Source of the DNA: Pseudovibrio denitrificans JCM 12308
Lineage (GTDB): Bacteria > Pseudomonadota > Alphaproteobacteria > Rhizobiales > Stappiaceae
DNA length: 64,000 bases
Reading direction: 5' to 3'
NCBI RefSeq assembly: GCF_001310815.1
Contig: NZ_BAZK01000024.1
Coordinates: 1-64,000, forward strand
The position numbers were made by a program, and so were the translations under genes. Of the stretch, positions 8,326-15,706 are shown one piece after another. The notes beneath the pieces were generated by a model. The model had not been told where the DNA came from and did no database searches. It saw only the letters and a list, made by a program, of their open reading frames with translations. Each line of letters opens with the position of its first letter. The stretch's first letter is position 1.

Positions 8326-9858
8326 ATGAAGCAAATTCTTATTTTGTCTTGTTCGGCTTTAGCACTTTCAGTCGCTGCCGCACATGCAGGAGACGGCAAT
8401 GCCTCCCAGCTGCAGCAGGTCAATCTTGGCGGCGATGGCAACACCGGTGTTGTTACCCAGATTGGCAGTGACAACCAGTCTATTGTTATTCAGACAAACT
8501 CATCTGGTAGTACTGGCAACAGCGCCACTGTTTTGCAAACTGGTGATGGCAACATTGCCGGTGGCTGGAACCCAGCTCATCTTGCTGGTGAACTGAGACA
8601 AGATGGTGGTGGCAACAGCCTTTCTGTTGACCAGGACACCGAGCAGATGGTCAGGAACGTGTTGCAGCAGGGTGATAACAACACACTGACGATTAAGCAG
8701 CGTGCAACCGCAGTACCAACTCGCAATCCAAATCATCGCGTTTGGAATGTGACGCAGGATGGGGTTGCGGGTGCAACAACTGCACAGAACGAACTGGATA
8801 TCGATCAGCGTGGCAACACCAATGTTGTTGCAACTGTTTATCAGGAAAACACGTCTGGTGCGGGTGCTGTGAACACAGCCGAAATTCGTCAGCGCGGTGC
8901 CTATAATGGCTCCAACATCAATGGTGTACCACCGGATCCACAGTCAGGTTCACATGGTGCGACGCTGAAGCAAACTGGTTCTGGCAACGATACCTACGCT
9001 TTCCAAGCGGGCTCAAACAACAACTTCTGGCTTGAGTCAATCGGTGACAACAATGTTGTCGAGTTGACGCAGGACGGCGGGTCTAACGGTTCTTATGCGA
9101 AGTCTGTCATCGAAGGCAATATGAACAATGCCGTCTACTTCCAGACAGGTGACTCGCAGGATGCTGATGTTGCTGTGACAGGCGATAACTTCATGATCAG
9201 AACCAAGCAGTCTGGTGCTGATAACGGCATTGACTATGCTGGCATTGGTACTGATGGCCGTGTTTCCATCCACCAGATCGGTGCTGGTAACACTGCAACT
9301 GCAAACTCTAAAGGCGATGACCAGTACATCGCGCTTAAACAGCGTGGTGACAACAACTCCATTAGTATTGCAGGCTTGAATGGTCCTAACAAAAATAAGT
9401 TCTACGTGCTGCAGAAAACGAATGGTAGCACTGTGAGCGTTGGTACCGTTGAAGGCAGCTTCAACCGTCTGCAGTTCATCCAGAAGGGTGGCGATAACAA
9501 CCAGATCATCTGGGGTGACGTTTACGGTGATCAGAACAAAGTGTTCTTCACTCAAAACGGTGCTGGCAACATCATCGAAGGTAACATCGGTAATCTGAGT
9601 GATCCTTCTACCAGCAACAACAACCGCCTGCAGGTTGCTCAGATTGGTGATGATAACAAAACCCTGGCTGTGATCATGGGTAATAACAACAACGCTCAGG
9701 TTGGTCAGAAGGGTAACATGAACTCTGCTGATGTTAGCCAGACTGGTGACAATAACTCTGCGACCATCATGCAGGGTGCTGCCAACGTGAACCTGCCAAC
9801 AATCATGACTGACAACTCGGTTCCATTCCAGACACTGGATGGTTCTTCTACCTGGTAA
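8326..9858 (+). CDS. Large curlin-repeat protein, probable major fibre subunit
   Basis: 510-residue CsgA-like protein. The signal peptide ends at AHA|GDGN (about residue 21). Almost all the rest is a ladder of curlin repeats with the core Q-x-G-x-x-N. I count roughly 18 copies, for example QIGSDN, QTGDGN, QQGDNN, QRGDNN, QNGAGN and QIGDDN. Asn and Gln are very frequent and Cys is absent. E. coli CsgA is 151 residues with five repeats, so this is over three times larger. It follows csgG and has its own strong terminator at 9867. It is the best candidate for the main amyloid subunit, although its size would also suit a scaffold or cap protein. Confidence 0.9.
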   Translation: MKQILILSCSALALSVAAAHAGDGNASQLQQVNLGGDGNTGVVTQIGSDNQSIVIQTNSSGSTGNSATVLQTGDGNIAGGWNPAHLAGELRQDGGGNSLSVDQDTEQMVRNVLQQGDNNTLTIKQRATAVPTRNPNHRVWNVTQDGVAGATTAQNELDIDQRGNTNVVATVYQENTSGAGAVNTAEIRQRGAYNGSNINGVPPDPQSGSHGATLKQTGSGNDTYAFQAGSNNNFWLESIGDNNVVELTQDGGSNGSYAKSVIEGNMNNAVYFQTGDSQDADVAVTGDNFMIRTKQSGADNGIDYAGIGTDGRVSIHQIGAGNTATANSKGDDQYIALKQRGDNNSISIAGLNGPNKNKFYVLQKTNGSTVSVGTVEGSFNRLQFIQKGGDNNQIIWGDVYGDQNKVFFTQNGAGNIIEGNIGNLSDPSTSNNNRLQVAQIGDDNKTLAVIMGNNNNAQVGQKGNMNSADVSQTGDNNSATIMQGAANVNLPTIMTDNSVPFQTLDGSSTW

Positions 9859-9866
9859 GTCATAGA

Positions 9867-9900
9867 GCCCCGGCCTAAGGGCCGGGGTCTTTTCAGTTTT
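9867..9900 (+). terminator. Rho-independent terminator after the large curlin gene
   Basis: CCCCGGCC-TAAG-GGCCGGGG hairpin followed by TCTTTTCAGTTTT, starting 9 bases past the stop at 9858. It probably cuts most transcription before the downstream minor curlin genes. Confidence 0.88.
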
Positions 9901-9975
9901 AGTGACTGAATCCAGAAAAAATAGAAAACGCTGTGATGTGATGGAAGTGGCTTAGTCCACTTCCGGAGCATTGTC

Positions 9976-10500
9976 ATGTTGGGTCGATCTGTTGGTTTTC
10001 TTGGTTTTTGGGGTGCCCTGTTGATCGGGCTTTCCTGGAGTGCCGCGCAGGAACTGGCGGTTATTCCTCAGGTGAATGTAACTGGTTACCCGCAGGACAA
10101 TCAGAGTTTTCGATTTCTGGAAGAAAAGAGCGCAAAGGTGTTTACCGGCAATATTCCGCAGGTGACGGAGTACGGTGGCAACACCATCAGTCTTCGTGGT
10201 CTTGAAGAAAGTTTTGCCAGTTTGATTGTACCAGTAGAGCCCTCAACGATTAGCGGTGTGCCGAACTCACCGGTCGCCGGACAAGGGCTCATCATCGGAA
10301 CGGAGAACACGGTGCTTTATGAAGCGCAGGGAACCGGGAATGGTTTTGGTTTCATTCAATACGGGTACGGCAACTCGCTTTCCGGCAGAGTTTATGGCCA
10401 CGACAACAATGCGCTGGTGGGGCAGTTTGGGAGCAACAACCGGGCGCTCTTCAATCAGTTCGGGAATGGAAATTCTCTGAATATTATGCAGGGGCAATAG
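9976..10500 (+). CDS. Minor curlin-like protein (CsgB-type)
   Basis: 174 residues. The hydrophobic N-terminus MLGRSVGFLGFWGALLIGLS ends near SAA|QE and is a signal peptide. A non-repeat region (about 25-110) is followed by C-terminal curlin repeats: QGTGNGF, QYGYGNSL, YGHDNNALV, QFGSNNRAL and QFGNGNSLNIMQ. The short repeat block at the end resembles a nucleator (CsgB-like) more than the long major subunit, but the N-terminal domain has no clear match in the E. coli protein. It lies downstream of a terminator and 31 bases before another curlin-like gene, with which it may be transcribed. Confidence 0.75.
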   Translation: MLGRSVGFLGFWGALLIGLSWSAAQELAVIPQVNVTGYPQDNQSFRFLEEKSAKVFTGNIPQVTEYGGNTISLRGLEESFASLIVPVEPSTISGVPNSPVAGQGLIIGTENTVLYEAQGTGNGFGFIQYGYGNSLSGRVYGHDNNALVGQFGSNNRALFNQFGNGNSLNIMQGQ

Positions 10501-10531
10501 CCTTAGGTGGGCTCATCGCTCCGATTTTCGG

Positions 10532-11143
10532 GTGATGGATATGTATAGAAATTTCGTAGGAATGATGCTGTCTGCCTTGCTGATGCCGTGTGCGGCGTTT
10601 GCGGGTGACGGGAACTCGGCGCTTATCCGGCAGGTGGGTGACAGTCACAAGGTTCAAGTGACACAGAATGCCAATAATACTGAGGCAACCGTTCTGCAGG
10701 GCGGTGATACCTTGAGCGCAGGCCTTGGGCAGCATGGTTTGAGGGGGACATGGCTTGTTGGCAAGATTTTTGGTGCCTCGAAGGATCAGCTGGATACGGC
10801 GGATGACATAGCAGCGCTTGCTGTGCGCAACAGCTTTCTTGCGCCCAATGGCGGCGGTGTTGGGAATGACGCCACAGTGGTGATCTCGGGTGATAACTCA
10901 ACGGGCAATCTGTTCCAGACTGGTGATGGCAATCAGGGCTCCGTGGAGGTTTCCGGCAACAACTCCAAAGGTACCTTATGGCAACACGGTAACAACAATG
11001 AAGCTGGGCTTGCTGTGACGAGCAATGGAACCAATGTGCTTTACACTCAGCGCGGAAATGGGCTCAAGACTGCGGATACTGGTGCTGGCAACACGTTGAC
11101 GGTTCATGCGCCGGGCAACACGGTGATGGTGCATCAGCAGTAG
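10532..11143 (+). CDS. Curlin-repeat protein, third subunit
   Basis: 203 residues. The signal peptide ends AFA|GDGN, the same mature start as the large curlin protein. The repeats flank a non-repeat centre: RQVGDSHKVQVTQ and LQGGD at the N-side, then QTGDGNQGSVEVSGNNS, QHGNNNEAGLAV and QRGNG at the C-side. The frame opens at a GTG (10532) followed by ATGs at 10535 and 10541; the true start among these is uncertain because the ribosome binding site is weak. It could be a minor subunit or nucleator working with the gene just upstream. Confidence 0.78.
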   Translation: MMDMYRNFVGMMLSALLMPCAAFAGDGNSALIRQVGDSHKVQVTQNANNTEATVLQGGDTLSAGLGQHGLRGTWLVGKIFGASKDQLDTADDIAALAVRNSFLAPNGGGVGNDATVVISGDNSTGNLFQTGDGNQGSVEVSGNNSKGTLWQHGNNNEAGLAVTSNGTNVLYTQRGNGLKTADTGAGNTLTVHAPGNTVMVHQQ

Positions 11144-11178
11144 AAGCTGAGAGCCAGTTTGGGTTTGTTTCCTGAGGC

Positions 11179-12048
11179 TCAGGTGTTCAGCGCGTTTTCC
11201 CGTTCGGCCATAGCTAGTGCGCCGCGCAGGGCGTCGTTTTTGGCAGGCACGATGAACTGCTTCAGGTCTGGCGGGAGGAATGCGTCGTAGGCGTGGCTGA
11301 GGCCGCCGAGAAGGGCGATGGGGAGTTTGCCGTCATCACTCAAGAGGCGCAGAGCTGAGGCCACGTAGGTGGTGCCTTCTTCGACAATGTCGAGGGCAAG
11401 GCTGCTCTGCTGTTTGGCGTAAATGAGGATGATGGGCATGAACTCGCCGAAGTCCTTCGGCTTTGCTGTGCGGGCGAACTCAGAAAGCTTGCGCGGGTCA
11501 TCGTCAAACTGGCGCAGGATGTGTTCTGTCAACGGGCAGAGTTTGCGCAGGCCGTCGTGGGCGAGCAGGGCTTCTTCCAGTGCGCGTTCGCCCATTTTGG
11601 CGCCGCTGCCCTGATCCCCGCAGTGAAAGCCCCAGCCGCCGAGGTAGTAGTGCTTTTCGCCTTTGCGGGCCATGAAGTTGGAGCCGGTGCCGAGAATACC
11701 GATGACGCCGTCTTCGGACCCGTGCGCACCTTCCAGAGCGATCAGGCTGTCGGAGACGACCTGAACTGCGGCGAAGGGCAGGTTTTCGGCAAGGCCGACG
11801 GGGTCGTTGTGGGCGTTGGCGCCGGCGAGACCCAGTACGGCGAAGGTGTGCTGCAGGGCGTCTTCCGTGAGGCCCGCATCTTCACAGGCTTCTTTTGCAG
11901 CGTGGAGGATGGAGCTGAGGCTTTGGGTCGGATCGCTGTAGATGTTGGCTGACCCTGCTTTGCCACGGCCCAGCAAGCGTCCGTCGGCCGTCGCGATTGC
12001 TGCACGACATGTGGAGCCGCCGCCATCAACACCCAGAATGTAATCCAT
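11179..12048 (-). CDS. BadF/BadG-family sugar kinase, N-acetylglucosamine kinase-like
   Basis: About 289 residues, ASKHA-fold ATP-dependent kinase. Phosphate-1 motif YILGVDGGGSTCRAAI at the N-terminus, AGANAH after about residue 80, phosphate-2 region GVIGILGTGSNF, and the adenosine-side LLGGLSHAYD near the C-terminus. This arrangement is typical of bacterial N-acetylglucosamine kinases in the BadF/BadG/BcrA/BcrD family, which feed amino sugars from chitin or murein into central metabolism. The ATG at 12048 has AGAGG 8 bases upstream and puts the GGGST motif in its usual place. Substrate is inferred from family; a chitinase gene is present elsewhere in the window. Confidence 0.85.
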   Translation of the reverse strand: MDYILGVDGGGSTCRAAIATADGRLLGRGKAGSANIYSDPTQSLSSILHAAKEACEDAGLTEDALQHTFAVLGLAGANAHNDPVGLAENLPFAAVQVVSDSLIALEGAHGSEDGVIGILGTGSNFMARKGEKHYYLGGWGFHCGDQGSGAKMGERALEEALLAHDGLRKLCPLTEHILRQFDDDPRKLSEFARTAKPKDFGEFMPIILIYAKQQSSLALDIVEEGTTYVASALRLLSDDGKLPIALLGGLSHAYDAFLPPDLKQFIVPAKNDALRGALAMAERENALNT

Positions 12049-12174
12049 GAGGTTTGCCTCTGTTCGTTCCAATCCCTGTGCTGTGTATGGCAGCAGGTGT
12101 TTAATGCATGGTTGAGGCCTGTCAGTTTTAGCGGCAGTGGTCCCGGCTAGATGCAGAGATTTAAGTTGCTAATC

Positions 12175-12204
12175 TGCATAAGTCCTGATCTCTTTGCATA
12201 AGTC
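12175..12204. repeat. Direct repeat in a divergent promoter
   Basis: TGCATAAGTC occurs twice, at 12175-12184 and 12195-12204, exactly 20 bp apart (about two helical turns). The repeats lie just upstream of the GNAT gene and within the promoter region shared with the kinase gene. Confidence 0.4.
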
Positions 12205-12221
12205 ATTGAGAAGGAATTACA

Positions 12222-12764
12222 GTGAGCGGACCAAACATTCATATTTTAAGAGAGGATGAAGTTGATCGCAGGCGTGAGGCTGGCCTTGTGACCCTGCTGG
12301 ATCAATGTTTTCCTGGTTTTTTTGAAGGTCGGACTTTCTTCAAGCAGCTTCCTCATTTCAGGCTGATTGCTGAAGAACACGATGAAATCATTGGTCAGGC
12401 CGGGGTTGATCACCGGATGATTAAAGTTGGAGACCAAAGCCTGCGGGTTTTCGGGATGATCGACGTATGTGTTGCTGAAGCGCACCGTAATCGCGGTATC
12501 GCAGGGGCTATGCTGCAAAAAGCAGAGGAGCTGGCCAAGCGGGCGGACGTCGACTTTATGGTGCTGATTGCGGATAAAGGCGGGTTGTACCTGAAACACG
12601 GGTTCCGCCATGTTTCTCCCGCTCCAGGCAAATGGCTAGCCATTCATGAGTTGGCCAGCATCATGCTGCTTGAAAAAGATTTACCTGAGTATTTTATGAT
12701 TAAGCCCGTCGGCGACAAAACGTGGGCTGAGGGGCAGATCGATATGATGGGCTATCTATTCTAA
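12222..12764 (+). CDS. GNAT-family N-acetyltransferase
   Basis: 180 residues from a GTG start with GAGAAGGA upstream. The acetyl-CoA-binding loop is HRNRGIAGAM (about residues 88-97), preceded by the beta-4 strand MIDVCVAEAH. The later GLYLKHGFR is the typical GNAT ending where the substrate end turns back. The C-terminal 45 residues (ending MMGYLF) extend past the core. The acceptor substrate is unknown. It is divergent from the sugar kinase gene and shares a terminator region with the convergent arsH. Confidence 0.8.
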   Translation: MSGPNIHILREDEVDRRREAGLVTLLDQCFPGFFEGRTFFKQLPHFRLIAEEHDEIIGQAGVDHRMIKVGDQSLRVFGMIDVCVAEAHRNRGIAGAMLQKAEELAKRADVDFMVLIADKGGLYLKHGFRHVSPAPGKWLAIHELASIMLLEKDLPEYFMIKPVGDKTWAEGQIDMMGYLF

Positions 12765-12805
12765 GTGCTTTCCTGAGAAAACTGCCAACACCATTCGAGC
12801 GCGGC

Positions 12806-12847
12806 AAAAGCCGTTTGCGCTGCGTTTTGTTCAGGCAAACGGCTTTT
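12806..12847. terminator. Bidirectional terminator between the GNAT gene and arsH
   Basis: AAAAGCCGTTTGC (12806-12818) and GCAAACGGCTTTT (12835-12847) are perfect 13-bp arms. On either strand the stem ends in four T residues, so it can serve both convergent genes. Confidence 0.75.
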
Positions 12848-12862
12848 GGGAAATGTTCGTTC

Positions 12863-12895
12863 TGGTGGCATGCTCTTTGAAGGAGCATGCCACCA
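12863..12895 (-). terminator. Hairpin directly after arsH
   Basis: Perfect 13-bp arms (TGGTGGCATGCTC / GAGCATGCCACCA) around a 7-base loop, 10 bases past the arsH stop. No T-run follows on either side, so it is more likely an mRNA 3'-end-stabilising stem upstream of the true terminator. Confidence 0.5.
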
Positions 12896-12904
12896 TGACC
12901 GGTC

Positions 12905-13630
12905 TTACTTCGTGTTTACACGAGCAGAGAGTTCTTCGGCGGTTTCTTTTCGCTCAGAGTATCTGTCGGTGAGGTAGTCGGCGTGGCCGCGGGTGAGGTG
13001 GGTGAACTTCATGAGTTCTTCCATGACATCCACCACCCGGTCATAGAGAGAGGACGGCTTCATGCGGTCGTTCTCGTCAAACTCCAGAAACGCTTTTGGA
13101 ATGGATGACTGGTTTGGAATGGTGACCATACGCATCCAGCGGCCCAGCACGCGCATCTGATTGACGGCGTTGAAGCTTTGAGAGCCGCCACTGACCTGCA
13201 TCAGCGCCAGAGTCTTGCCTTGTGTCGGGCGGACTGCGCCGACGGAAAGGGGCACCCAATCGATCATGGTTTTCATGATGCCGGTCATGGCGCCGTGGCG
13301 TTCTGGTGAGCACCAGACCTGACCCTCGGACCACATCATCAGCTCGCGCAGTTCCTGCACCTTGGGGTGGTCCGGTTCTGCATCATCAGCCAGTGGCAGG
13401 CCGCTTGGGTTGAAGATGCGGGTTTCGGCGCCAAGCTGCTCCAGAATGCGTTGAGCTTCTTGTACCGCGAGGCGAGAGAAGGAGCGTTTGCGCAAAGAAC
13501 CGTAGAGCAGCAGGATGCGCGGGGCATGGTCCGGCGCATCGTTCTTGCGCAGGGTGCCGGATTGGATCGGGTGGAAGCTGTCAGCCTCCACCTCTGGCAG
13601 GTCAGTCAAATCAATCGGGGTCTCAGACAC
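12905..13630 (-). CDS. arsH: ArsH, NADPH-dependent FMN reductase for organoarsenicals
   Basis: 241 residues. Flavodoxin-like fold with LLLYGSLRKRSFSRL as the FMN phosphate loop, WCSPERHGAMTGIMKTMIDW, and the ArsH-specific QVSGGSQSFNAVNQMRVLGRWMRM region. The family oxidises trivalent organoarsenicals or acts as a quinone/FMN reductase protecting against arsenic. It is the last gene of arsR-arsC-arsH, three bases after arsC. Length and motifs are normal for the family. Confidence 0.95.
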   Translation of the reverse strand: MSETPIDLTDLPEVEADSFHPIQSGTLRKNDAPDHAPRILLLYGSLRKRSFSRLAVQEAQRILEQLGAETRIFNPSGLPLADDAEPDHPKVQELRELMMWSEGQVWCSPERHGAMTGIMKTMIDWVPLSVGAVRPTQGKTLALMQVSGGSQSFNAVNQMRVLGRWMRMVTIPNQSSIPKAFLEFDENDRMKPSSLYDRVVDVMEELMKFTHLTRGHADYLTDRYSERKETAEELSARVNTK

Positions 13631-13633
13631 GGC

Positions 13634-14044
13634 TTAACCCTTTGCCGGAATGACGATTTCGCCATCTTCTTTGGTGAAGGCACCGATCTGTTCCTCATCG
13701 AGAATTTCCAGCAGCACTTCAGATGGGCGGCAGAGGCGGGTGCCTTTGTCGGTGACGACGAATGGGCGGTTCATGAGGATTGGGTGTTCCTCAATGAAGT
13801 CGATCAGCTGGGTATCGGTCCACTTTTCATCGTCCAGGTCGAGTTCCTCATAGGGCGTGCCTTTTTTGCGCAGGATTTCACGCACGGTCAGGCCGCTGTC
13901 CTTGATCAGCTTTTCCAGCGTTTCGCGGGAAGGTGGGGTTTTGAGGTACTCGATAACCTCCGGCTCGGTGCCTGCCTGCTTGAGCATGGCGAGGGTGTTG
14001 CGGGAGGTGCCGCATTTTGGGTTGTGGTAGATGATCGGGTTCAT
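13634..14044 (-). CDS. arsC: ArsC, glutaredoxin-coupled arsenate reductase
   Basis: 136 residues. The active-site segment is YHNPKCGTSRNTLAML with catalytic Cys11. Further signatures are VIEYLKTPPSRETL and NRPFVVTDKGTRLCRP, whose arginine helps bind arsenate. It reduces arsenate to arsenite using glutathione and glutaredoxin. It sits between arsR and arsH in an operon under the ArsR operator at 14436. The arsenite produced must be exported, but no ArsB or Acr3 pump gene is adjacent. Confidence 0.95.
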   Translation of the reverse strand: MNPIIYHNPKCGTSRNTLAMLKQAGTEPEVIEYLKTPPSRETLEKLIKDSGLTVREILRKKGTPYEELDLDDEKWTDTQLIDFIEEHPILMNRPFVVTDKGTRLCRPSEVLLEILDEEQIGAFTKEDGEIVIPAKG

Positions 14045-14066
14045 TTGGTCTCTCCGATGGGGTCGG

Positions 14067-14429
14067 TCAACGACAGGGAAACGGGTTGAAGTCCAGACAC
14101 ATTGTCGGATCGCCGCTGCAGCAATCCTCGGTCAGAAAACGAAGCAGGCCGCGCATGGTGTGCGGGGCAATGGCATAGCGCACCACGCGGCCTTCGCGCT
14201 GGGCGGTGAGCAAACCGGCGCGTTCAAGCGTTGCGAGATGGAAGGACATGCGGGTGGGGGCGATGGAAAGGTCTTTGGCAATCTGCCCGGATGGAAGACC
14301 GTTTGGCATGGCTGTCAGGATGAGGCGGAACGCGGCCAGCCTGTCCTTGTGGGCCAGAGCGGCGAGCGCTGCAACGGCGTCATCTTCCTGCAGATTTGTG
14401 GGGGCATCACCTGTAGAATTCTCAGTCAT
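14067..14429 (-). CDS. arsR: ArsR-family arsenite-responsive repressor
   Basis: 120 residues, winged-helix repressor of the ars operon. The helix-turn-helix region is LPSGQIAKDLSIAPTRMSFHLATLERAGLL, and the wing ends VVRYAIAP. The metal-sensing cysteines are not in the recognition helix as in plasmid R773 ArsR. They are C-terminal (EDCCSGDPTMC), as in a separate ArsR subtype that binds As(III) at the end of the protein. The start codon at 14429 lies 7 bases from a perfect palindromic operator, so it is almost certainly self-regulated. Confidence 0.92.
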   Translation of the reverse strand: MTENSTGDAPTNLQEDDAVAALAALAHKDRLAAFRLILTAMPNGLPSGQIAKDLSIAPTRMSFHLATLERAGLLTAQREGRVVRYAIAPHTMRGLLRFLTEDCCSGDPTMCLDFNPFPCR

Positions 14430-14435
14430 GCGAAT

Positions 14436-14459
14436 ATACTACAAATATCCTTGTAGTAT
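14436..14459. promoter_or_regulatory. ArsR operator
   Basis: Perfect inverted repeat ATACTACAA-ATATCC-TTGTAGTAT immediately upstream of arsR, overlapping where the promoter and leader must lie. It fits the imperfect dyads bound by ArsR dimers. Confidence 0.8.
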
Positions 14460-14595
14460 TGCAAGGTGAGTCTTCAGCGGAGAAAGAGGATAAGGGGAGG
14501 GAGGCTTTTTGTTATTGAGGAGTGCCTCCCTCCCTTTGTGCCAATGCCAACCTGTCAGGCATTGGCTGGTTCAGATGGGGGATGTGCTGTTTTGC

Positions 14596-15327
14596 TTAGC
14601 GGCGTGGGGAGAGGTGGAAGAGCACCACTTCTGCGTTCTCGCCGTTGGTCAGCTCCAGTGTGCCGTTGCCTTCAGCTTCAATGGCATCGCCGTCTTTCAG
14701 CGTTTCACCGTTGATTTGCACCTCACCGCGGGCCACGTGCACGTAGACGACGCGTTCGTCGGCCAGTTCAAAGCGGATGGTGTCATTGCTGTTCAGCTTG
14801 CCGGAGTAGACGTCTGCTGCTGCCTCTGTGCGGATGGAGCCGTCGCGGCCATCGTGGGAGAGGAAGAGCTGCAAGTTGCCATCGCGGGCGATGTCATCCA
14901 GCTCCAGCATTTCATAGCGCGGTGTGGTGTTCTTGCGGTCCGGGATCAGCCAAATCTGCAGCAGGTGGGTTTCATCTGTGCTGGATGGGTTGAACTCGGA
15001 GTGCTGCACGCCGGAGCCGGTGCTCATGAACTGGATTCCGCCTTTGCGCACGGTGCTGCCGTTGCCCATGGTGTCCTCGTGGGCCAGAGCGCCTTCCAGC
15101 ATGTAAGAGAAGATCTCGAAGTTCTCATGGGGGTGCATGGGGAAGCCGCCACCGGCTGCGACCCAGTCATCATTGATGACCCGCAGATTGTGGAAGTTCA
15201 TGTTATTGCGGTCAAAATAGTTGGCGAAGCTGAAAGAGTGGGCGGATTTCAGCCAGCCTGCATCAACGTGGCCACGGGCTTCGGATGGGCGAACTTTTAC
15301 TCTTAAATCAGATGCGATCGTAGACAT
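14596..15327 (-). CDS. Pirin-family cupin protein (quercetinase-like)
   Basis: 243 residues. N-terminal cupin with the metal-ligand motif HPHENFEIFSYMLEG (His-x-His-x3-Glu), GSGVQHSE, and the region LQIWLIPDRKNTTPRYE; a second, degenerate cupin domain follows. Members bind iron or other metals; bacterial YhhW/YhaK homologues can cleave quercetin or act as redox sensors. The physiological role here is unknown. The ATG at 15327 has AGGAGAG 7 bases upstream. It is divergent from sbcD. Confidence 0.9.
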   Translation of the reverse strand: MSTIASDLRVKVRPSEARGHVDAGWLKSAHSFSFANYFDRNNMNFHNLRVINDDWVAAGGGFPMHPHENFEIFSYMLEGALAHEDTMGNGSTVRKGGIQFMSTGSGVQHSEFNPSSTDETHLLQIWLIPDRKNTTPRYEMLELDDIARDGNLQLFLSHDGRDGSIRTEAAADVYSGKLNSNDTIRFELADERVVYVHVARGEVQINGETLKDGDAIEAEGNGTLELTNGENAEVVLFHLSPRR

Positions 15328-15706
15328 GGGACTCTCCTGATTTCTTAATATTTTCAATGCGGTCGTCTTGCCCTTAAAGATATTCCTCTTCTCAGAATGA
15401 ACAAGGTAAGCTTTGGTGATTTGATTGTTCACTAATGGTGAACGAAGAGATTCGGGTGGGCTTTGCGGAAGCTGCGAAAAGGGGCTCACAAATTCACGAA
15501 AATTACGCGCGGGGAGGTGGGGAAACAGATTCCTGTGAGCTACTTGTGCCAAATCCCCTAAATCTGTGGGTTAGCGCCACGCTTTAAAGACTTCTGTGTA
15601 AACCCTATGCCTAATTTGCGGATTGGTTAATGAATCATTTCCGAGTCATGATGCTGCGGTCCTTCAAGTTGACTGTACTCATGGCCCGGAGCGTGGAACA
15701 GGTAGT
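15328..15706. other. Divergent region between pirin gene and sbcD
   Basis: About 380 bases with no supported gene. It presumably holds both promoters. In-frame upstream start codons for pirin and sbcD exist but lack ribosome binding sites and protein similarity. Confidence 0.45.

Noticed and set aside
8326..9858. Regular repeats that might suggest a CRISPR array
   Set aside because: The repeats are in-frame, variable Q-x-G-x-x-N codons of a curlin gene, not identical direct repeats with spacers.
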